This document shows positions 59,922-64,000 of a DNA stretch of 64,000 bases, one piece after another (position 1 is the stretch's first letter; the number at the start of each line of letters is the position of its first letter). The DNA is from Paenisporosarcina sp. HGH0030 (GTDB taxonomy: Bacteria > Bacillota > Bacilli > Bacillales_A > Planococcaceae). Location of the stretch: NCBI RefSeq assembly GCF_000411295.1, contig NZ_KE150423.1, positions 1-64,000 on the forward strand, written 5' to 3'. The translations under genes and the position numbers were made by a program. The notes under the pieces were generated by a model, which saw nothing but the letters and a program-made list of their open reading frames with translations, was not told where the DNA came from and did not search any database.

Positions 59922-61982
59922 ATGAAAATCAAAGATTATCTCGTCTTAGTTTCAGTCATTATGATTGTCGTGATGATGGTTATTCCTCTTCCGCCGATTT
60001 TACTGGATTTCTTGATTATGATAAACATCAGTATTTCCTTGACGATTATTTTAGTAGCAATGAATACGAAAGAAGCACTACAATTTTCAATCTTTCCTAC
60101 GTTACTCTTACTGACAACATTGTTCCGTCTCGGATTAAATGTTTCTACAACTCGATCTATTTTAACCAATCAAACAGGGGGAGAAGTTGTTGAAACGTTC
60201 GGTTCATTCGTCGTCGGTGGAAGTCCCGTTATTGGTATATTGGTGTTTTTAATTTTAGTTATTATTCAGTTCTTGGTCATTACTAAGGGGTCAGAACGTG
60301 TGGCGGAAGTAGCAGCTCGTTTTACTCTTGATTCTATGCCAGGTAAACAAATGAGTATCGATGCAGACCTTGGAGCAGGAATGATTTCTGACCAGGAAGC
60401 TAAAAAACGCAGGGAAAAGGTAAGCCAGGAAGCTGATTTCTACGGTGCCATGGATGGTGCGAGTAAGTTCGTTAAAGGGGATGCGATAGCTGGTATTATT
60501 ATCGTTCTCATTAATATTATCGGTGGCTTAATCATTGGAGTTGTCGTACACAAACTTCCAATCGGTGAAGCTGCTCAACTATTTACCTTATTATCCATCG
60601 GTGACGGTCTGGTAAGCCAAATTCCGGCATTGTTGATTTCTACTGCAGCCGGCATCGTCGTAACAAGAGCCGCTTCAGAAGGGAACTTAGGTTCAGATAT
60701 TACGAAACAATTATTCGCTTATCCAAAGCTGCTTTATGTGGTGGCAGGAACTCTTTCTTTATTTGCTATTTTCACGCCTATCAGTCCTTTATTGGTGTTT
60801 CCAGTTGCTGGGCTTGTGGCGTTCGGAGGCTATAGAATGCAACGCACACTGAATGCCGAAGAAGAGGAAGAGAAAGAAGCTTCAAATGAAGGACAGGAGC
60901 TGGAAGGATTGAAAAGTCCTGAAAGTGTTGTTGACCTCCTCCATGTGGATGCCATCGAATTCGAGTTCGGATACGGCTTGATTCCTATTGCTGATAAGAA
61001 TCAAGGTGGGGATTTATTGGACCGCGTCATTATGATTCGCAGACAATGCGCGATTGAACTTGGCATTGTGGTGCCTGTCATACGAATCCGCGACAATATT
61101 CAACTGTTTCCAAATCAATATGTCATTAAGATAAAAGGTAACCGAGTGGCTTCAGGTGAGATTATGCTTGATCACTACTTGGCAATGAGTCCTGGAGTTG
61201 ATGACGAAAGCATTGAAGGTATTGCGACGGTAGAACCGGCATTCGGGATGCCAGCATTATGGGTCAATGAAGAAATGAAAGAAGAAGCGGAGATGGCAGG
61301 ATATGCAATTGTCGATCCACCTTCTGTTGTTTCGACCCATCTAACGGAAGTTATCAAGAAACATGCCCACGAACTTATTGGCAGACAGGAAGTAAAAACC
61401 TTGGTTGAGAACATAAGAGAAAACTCTCCTGCCGTCATTGAGGAATTGATTCCAAACTTAATGGCAATAGGGGAAGTGCAAAAGGTTCTCATGAAGCTGC
61501 TGAAGGAAAAAGTGTCGATCCGAAATTTACTCGTTATTTTGGAAACGTTGGCAGACTACTCACCTCAAACGAAAGATACAGATGTATTGACGGAGTATGT
61601 GAGACAAGCTTTATCCAGACAAATCACTTTGCAATATACGAATCCTAATGAGGCATTACAGGTTATTACGGCAGGTGCAAGTCTCGAGAAAAAATTTGCA
61701 GAGTCTGTGCATCGTACTGAACAAGGGAGCTACTTATCGATTGACCCAGAAGCTTCACAAACCATTTTTCAAAAGATTTCGGAACAAGTCACTCAGCTTC
61801 AACAATCCGGTGTGCAGCCTATATTGCTGACATCGCCTGCAACCCGCATGTATATGCGCCAATTCGTCGAACAATTTGCACCAGATCTTCCTGTCCTTTC
61901 TTATAATGAATTGGAACCGGAAGTAGAGATCCAAAGTGTTGGGGTTGTTAATATCTCAGGAGGGGTGGGTAGTTTCTCATGA
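59922..61982 (+). CDS. flhA: Export gate protein FlhA
   Basis: Largest export-gate subunit, 686 residues. About eight membrane helices in the first 320 residues and a cytosolic docking domain follow. Key segments are FPTLLLLTTLFRLGLNVSTT, the FHIPEP-like RFTLDSMPGKQMSIDADLGA and KKRREKVSQEADFYGAMDGA. The ATG at 59922 has GGGAGGAGG upstream; an earlier start overlaps that site. Confidence 0.97.
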   Translation: MKIKDYLVLVSVIMIVVMMVIPLPPILLDFLIMINISISLTIILVAMNTKEALQFSIFPTLLLLTTLFRLGLNVSTTRSILTNQTGGEVVETFGSFVVGGSPVIGILVFLILVIIQFLVITKGSERVAEVAARFTLDSMPGKQMSIDADLGAGMISDQEAKKRREKVSQEADFYGAMDGASKFVKGDAIAGIIIVLINIIGGLIIGVVVHKLPIGEAAQLFTLLSIGDGLVSQIPALLISTAAGIVVTRAASEGNLGSDITKQLFAYPKLLYVVAGTLSLFAIFTPISPLLVFPVAGLVAFGGYRMQRTLNAEEEEEKEASNEGQELEGLKSPESVVDLLHVDAIEFEFGYGLIPIADKNQGGDLLDRVIMIRRQCAIELGIVVPVIRIRDNIQLFPNQYVIKIKGNRVASGEIMLDHYLAMSPGVDDESIEGIATVEPAFGMPALWVNEEMKEEAEMAGYAIVDPPSVVSTHLTEVIKKHAHELIGRQEVKTLVENIRENSPAVIEELIPNLMAIGEVQKVLMKLLKEKVSIRNLLVILETLADYSPQTKDTDVLTEYVRQALSRQITLQYTNPNEALQVITAGASLEKKFAESVHRTEQGSYLSIDPEASQTIFQKISEQVTQLQQSGVQPILLTSPATRMYMRQFVEQFAPDLPVLSYNELEPEVEIQSVGVVNISGGVGSFS

Positions 61983-63133
61983 GGCTGAAAACGTATGTTG
62001 TCAATAATATGACCGAGGCCATACCCAAGATCAAAAGAGACTTGGGTCCGGACGCTCTTATTTTAAATACAAAGCAAATTAAAACAGGCGGTTACTTAGG
62101 TTTTTTCAAGAAAGCCAAACTTGAAGTAATTGCTGCAGTTGAACCAGCACCAAGTGAATCAAAGCGAGTCGTATCAATCAAGCCTGAGATTCAAGCTTCT
62201 GAAAAGGAAATGGACGAGGATCCTGAGTTAAATAAATCAGTAAGTCCGATTGATAAGAATGAGGGAAATCTGGATGAGCTGATGAGTGAACTGAAAAGCC
62301 TGAAGCAGTTCATGTTCCAAGTGATTGATGAAGACCGTTTGCCAGAGACGTTAAAAGCACTAAATAAAAAATTAAATGCACAAGGAATTACCGCAGAAGT
62401 TCAATCGGAGATAATGGCTAAGCTGATGCTGGTTTTAGAACAGCATCCTAATACCTCTGAAGATAAAATTAAAGCATTGGCTAAAAGAGAAATCATCAAG
62501 TTGATCAATGCCCATAAAAAAAGACCGAGCAGAAGAAAAGCAGATATCATTTGTTTTATTGGTCCAACCGGAGTAGGAAAGACCACAACCATTGCTAAAA
62601 TAGCGGCTGATTATTTGCTGAGTGAAGATAAAAAAGTGGGACTGATTACGTCAGACACCTACCGGATTGCAGCAGTGGAGCAATTAAAAACGTATGCAGG
62701 CATTTTGAATATCCCAATCAGAGTAGTGGAATCTTCAGTCGACCTGAGTGCGGCTATAGATGATTTAAGCGGCTGCGATATCATTCTAATGGATACGGCC
62801 GGCAGAAACTATCAACAAAAACAGTATATTGATGATCTAAAGCAGATGCTTCCAGACAAGAAGGAAATACAAATTAATTTAGTGTTGAGCCTTACCTCCA
62901 AGTACGAGGATATGAAGAAAATCATTGATAATTTCCAAACAATTGTGATGGACCAGCTGATTTTGACAAAAAAAGATGAAACCAGTTCATCTGGTGCCAT
63001 CTTGAACTTGATTTATCATTACTCAATCCCAATACGATATATTGCCAATGGCCAAAATGTTCCAGACGATATTCTTAACGTAACCCCTGAATTAATAGCA
63101 AACTTCGTATTAGAGGAAGATGAAAATGATTGA
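61979..63133 (+). CDS. flhF: SRP-like GTPase FlhF
   Basis: GTPase that places flagella, 384 residues. An N-terminal B domain (MRLKTYVVNNMTEAIPKIKR) and linker precede the NG domain with P loop GPTGVGKTTT (195-204) and DTAGRNYQQ. Overlaps flhA by 4 nt. Confidence 0.95.
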   Translation: MRLKTYVVNNMTEAIPKIKRDLGPDALILNTKQIKTGGYLGFFKKAKLEVIAAVEPAPSESKRVVSIKPEIQASEKEMDEDPELNKSVSPIDKNEGNLDELMSELKSLKQFMFQVIDEDRLPETLKALNKKLNAQGITAEVQSEIMAKLMLVLEQHPNTSEDKIKALAKREIIKLINAHKKRPSRRKADIICFIGPTGVGKTTTIAKIAADYLLSEDKKVGLITSDTYRIAAVEQLKTYAGILNIPIRVVESSVDLSAAIDDLSGCDIILMDTAGRNYQQKQYIDDLKQMLPDKKEIQINLVLSLTSKYEDMKKIIDNFQTIVMDQLILTKKDETSSSGAILNLIYHYSIPIRYIANGQNVPDDILNVTPELIANFVLEEDEND

Positions 63134-63983
63134 TCAAGCTAAAAAATTAAGGGAAAAAGTGTTGCAAAAGACACCCCAAAAAGAGCGGAGACAAACCCGA
63201 ATTATTGCCGTCACCAGCGGAAAAGGTGGTGTCGGAAAATCAAACTTCGCACTGAATTTTGCTTTGAGTCTTGTTCAACAAAACAAGAAAGTCCTAATTT
63301 TTGACGTAGACCTGGGATTTGCGAATGTCGATGTATTACTCGGCAGATCCAACAAAGAATCCATCGCTACCATGATCGAAAAGGATTTATCTATTTGGGA
63401 TATTATCGAAGAAGGACCGAATGGCTTGTTATTTATCTCAGGAGGATCGGGATTTAATGAGATGTTCAGCCTGGATGAAACGAAAATGAACAAATTTTTC
63501 AGTGAGTTAAGCTCGATACAAGGATCTGTGGATTATATTATTCTGGATACTGGTGCGGGATTATCTTATGAAAATTTACGGTTTATTTTAGCGGCTGATG
63601 ACGTCATTCTAGTCACTACCCCAGAGCCCACTTCGATAACCGATGCGTATTCCATTGTGAAGATGGTTCACGCGAAGGATACAAATGTACATATTAAACT
63701 TATCATCAATCAATGTACGAGTGATAAAGAAGGAAAACAAACAGCCGATAACTTCAAAAAAGTAACCGAGCAATTTTTAAATAAACAAATCGGTACATTG
63801 GGGTTTATCCCAAGTGACATAAATATTCCAAATGCCGTCAAAAAACAAATCCCGTTTTTATTGGCTTTTCCAAACTGTCATGCTTCACAGGCTATGCAAA
63901 ATGTGACAAACGAATTTCTTCAACTTCCTGTTTCTTATAAGCTTGGGATTAAAGGGTTTTTATTGAAAATGCTTTTTAAATAA
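63126..63983 (+). CDS. flhG: MinD-like ATPase FlhG (YlxH)
   Basis: ParA/MinD-type ATPase (285 residues) that partners FlhF in setting flagellar number and pattern. Deviant Walker A SGKGGVGKSNFALNFAL (31 on), VLIFDVDLGFANVDVLLG and IILDTGAGLS are visible. The ATG at 63126 lies 9 nt after GAGG; one at 63120 is too close. Chemotaxis genes (cheB, cheA, cheW) and sigD usually follow in Bacillus, but the window ends here. Confidence 0.94.
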   Translation: MIDQAKKLREKVLQKTPQKERRQTRIIAVTSGKGGVGKSNFALNFALSLVQQNKKVLIFDVDLGFANVDVLLGRSNKESIATMIEKDLSIWDIIEEGPNGLLFISGGSGFNEMFSLDETKMNKFFSELSSIQGSVDYIILDTGAGLSYENLRFILAADDVILVTTPEPTSITDAYSIVKMVHAKDTNVHIKLIINQCTSDKEGKQTADNFKKVTEQFLNKQIGTLGFIPSDINIPNAVKKQIPFLLAFPNCHASQAMQNVTNEFLQLPVSYKLGIKGFLLKMLFK

Positions 63984-64000
63984 AAGCAATGTTAAATGTT

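Overview
The window comes from a low-GC, endospore-forming, flagellated member of the Bacillales. Protein resemblances (SigW/RsiW, CdaA-CdaR-GlmM, CotH, YwrD/Chr, the fla operon) are Bacillus-like. Gene order and intergenic repeats suggest Planococcaceae (Sporosarcina or relatives), which is an inference. Evidence for sporulation is a CotH coat kinase with a divergent CotG-like repeat protein. Evidence for motility is an almost complete flagellar locus.

Layout. 1-1080: end of an rRNA operon (5S) and a tRNA cluster (Asn, Thr, Glu, Val, Tyr, Gln, Lys, Ala) closed by a terminator. 1097-4740: LysR regulator (citR-like) divergent from a small citrate synthase, then a GNAT acetyltransferase and arginase. 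4911-6177: sigW-rsiW behind a self-recognised ECF promoter. 6477-9970: cdaA-cdaR-glmM (c-di-AMP synthesis and cell-wall precursor). 10129-19199: an Lrp/AsnC regulator, a cre site, a five-gene peptide ABC importer, a YwrD-like gamma-glutamyltransferase and two half-size CHR transporters. 19634-21799: glmS behind its self-cleaving ribozyme. 22051-25074: cotH/cotG-like pair and a decayed stretch with a truncated SRPBCC gene. 25333-63983: flagellar locus.

The flagellar locus has four blocks. Block one is fliW-csrA-hag with a SigD promoter and a CsrA-type GGA hairpin in the hag leader. Block two is a 1777-residue secreted repeat protein under a class I c-di-GMP riboswitch, a glucosaminidase, then SigD-driven flaG-fliD-fliT-fliS followed by motA-motB-fliL. 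Block three is SigD-driven yvyF-flgM-flgN-flgK-flgL, a cluster of palindromic elements, and flhO-flhP on the opposite strand. Block four is flgB-flgC-fliE-fliF-G-H-I-J-K-flgD-flgE-swrD-fliM-fliY-fliO-P-Q-R-flhB-flhA-flhF-flhG, preceded by a second class I c-di-GMP riboswitch and terminator.

The most interesting point is that two c-di-GMP riboswitches sit in one locus, one before a large candidate adhesin and one before the whole basal-body operon. Reciprocal control of sticking and swimming by one second messenger is a testable hypothesis. Other notable signals are two non-coding arrays with an exact 21-bp period, a 39-bp repeat coat gene open in several frames, a hairpin or mini-ORF arrangement just before swrD, and the absence of cheY from its usual place.
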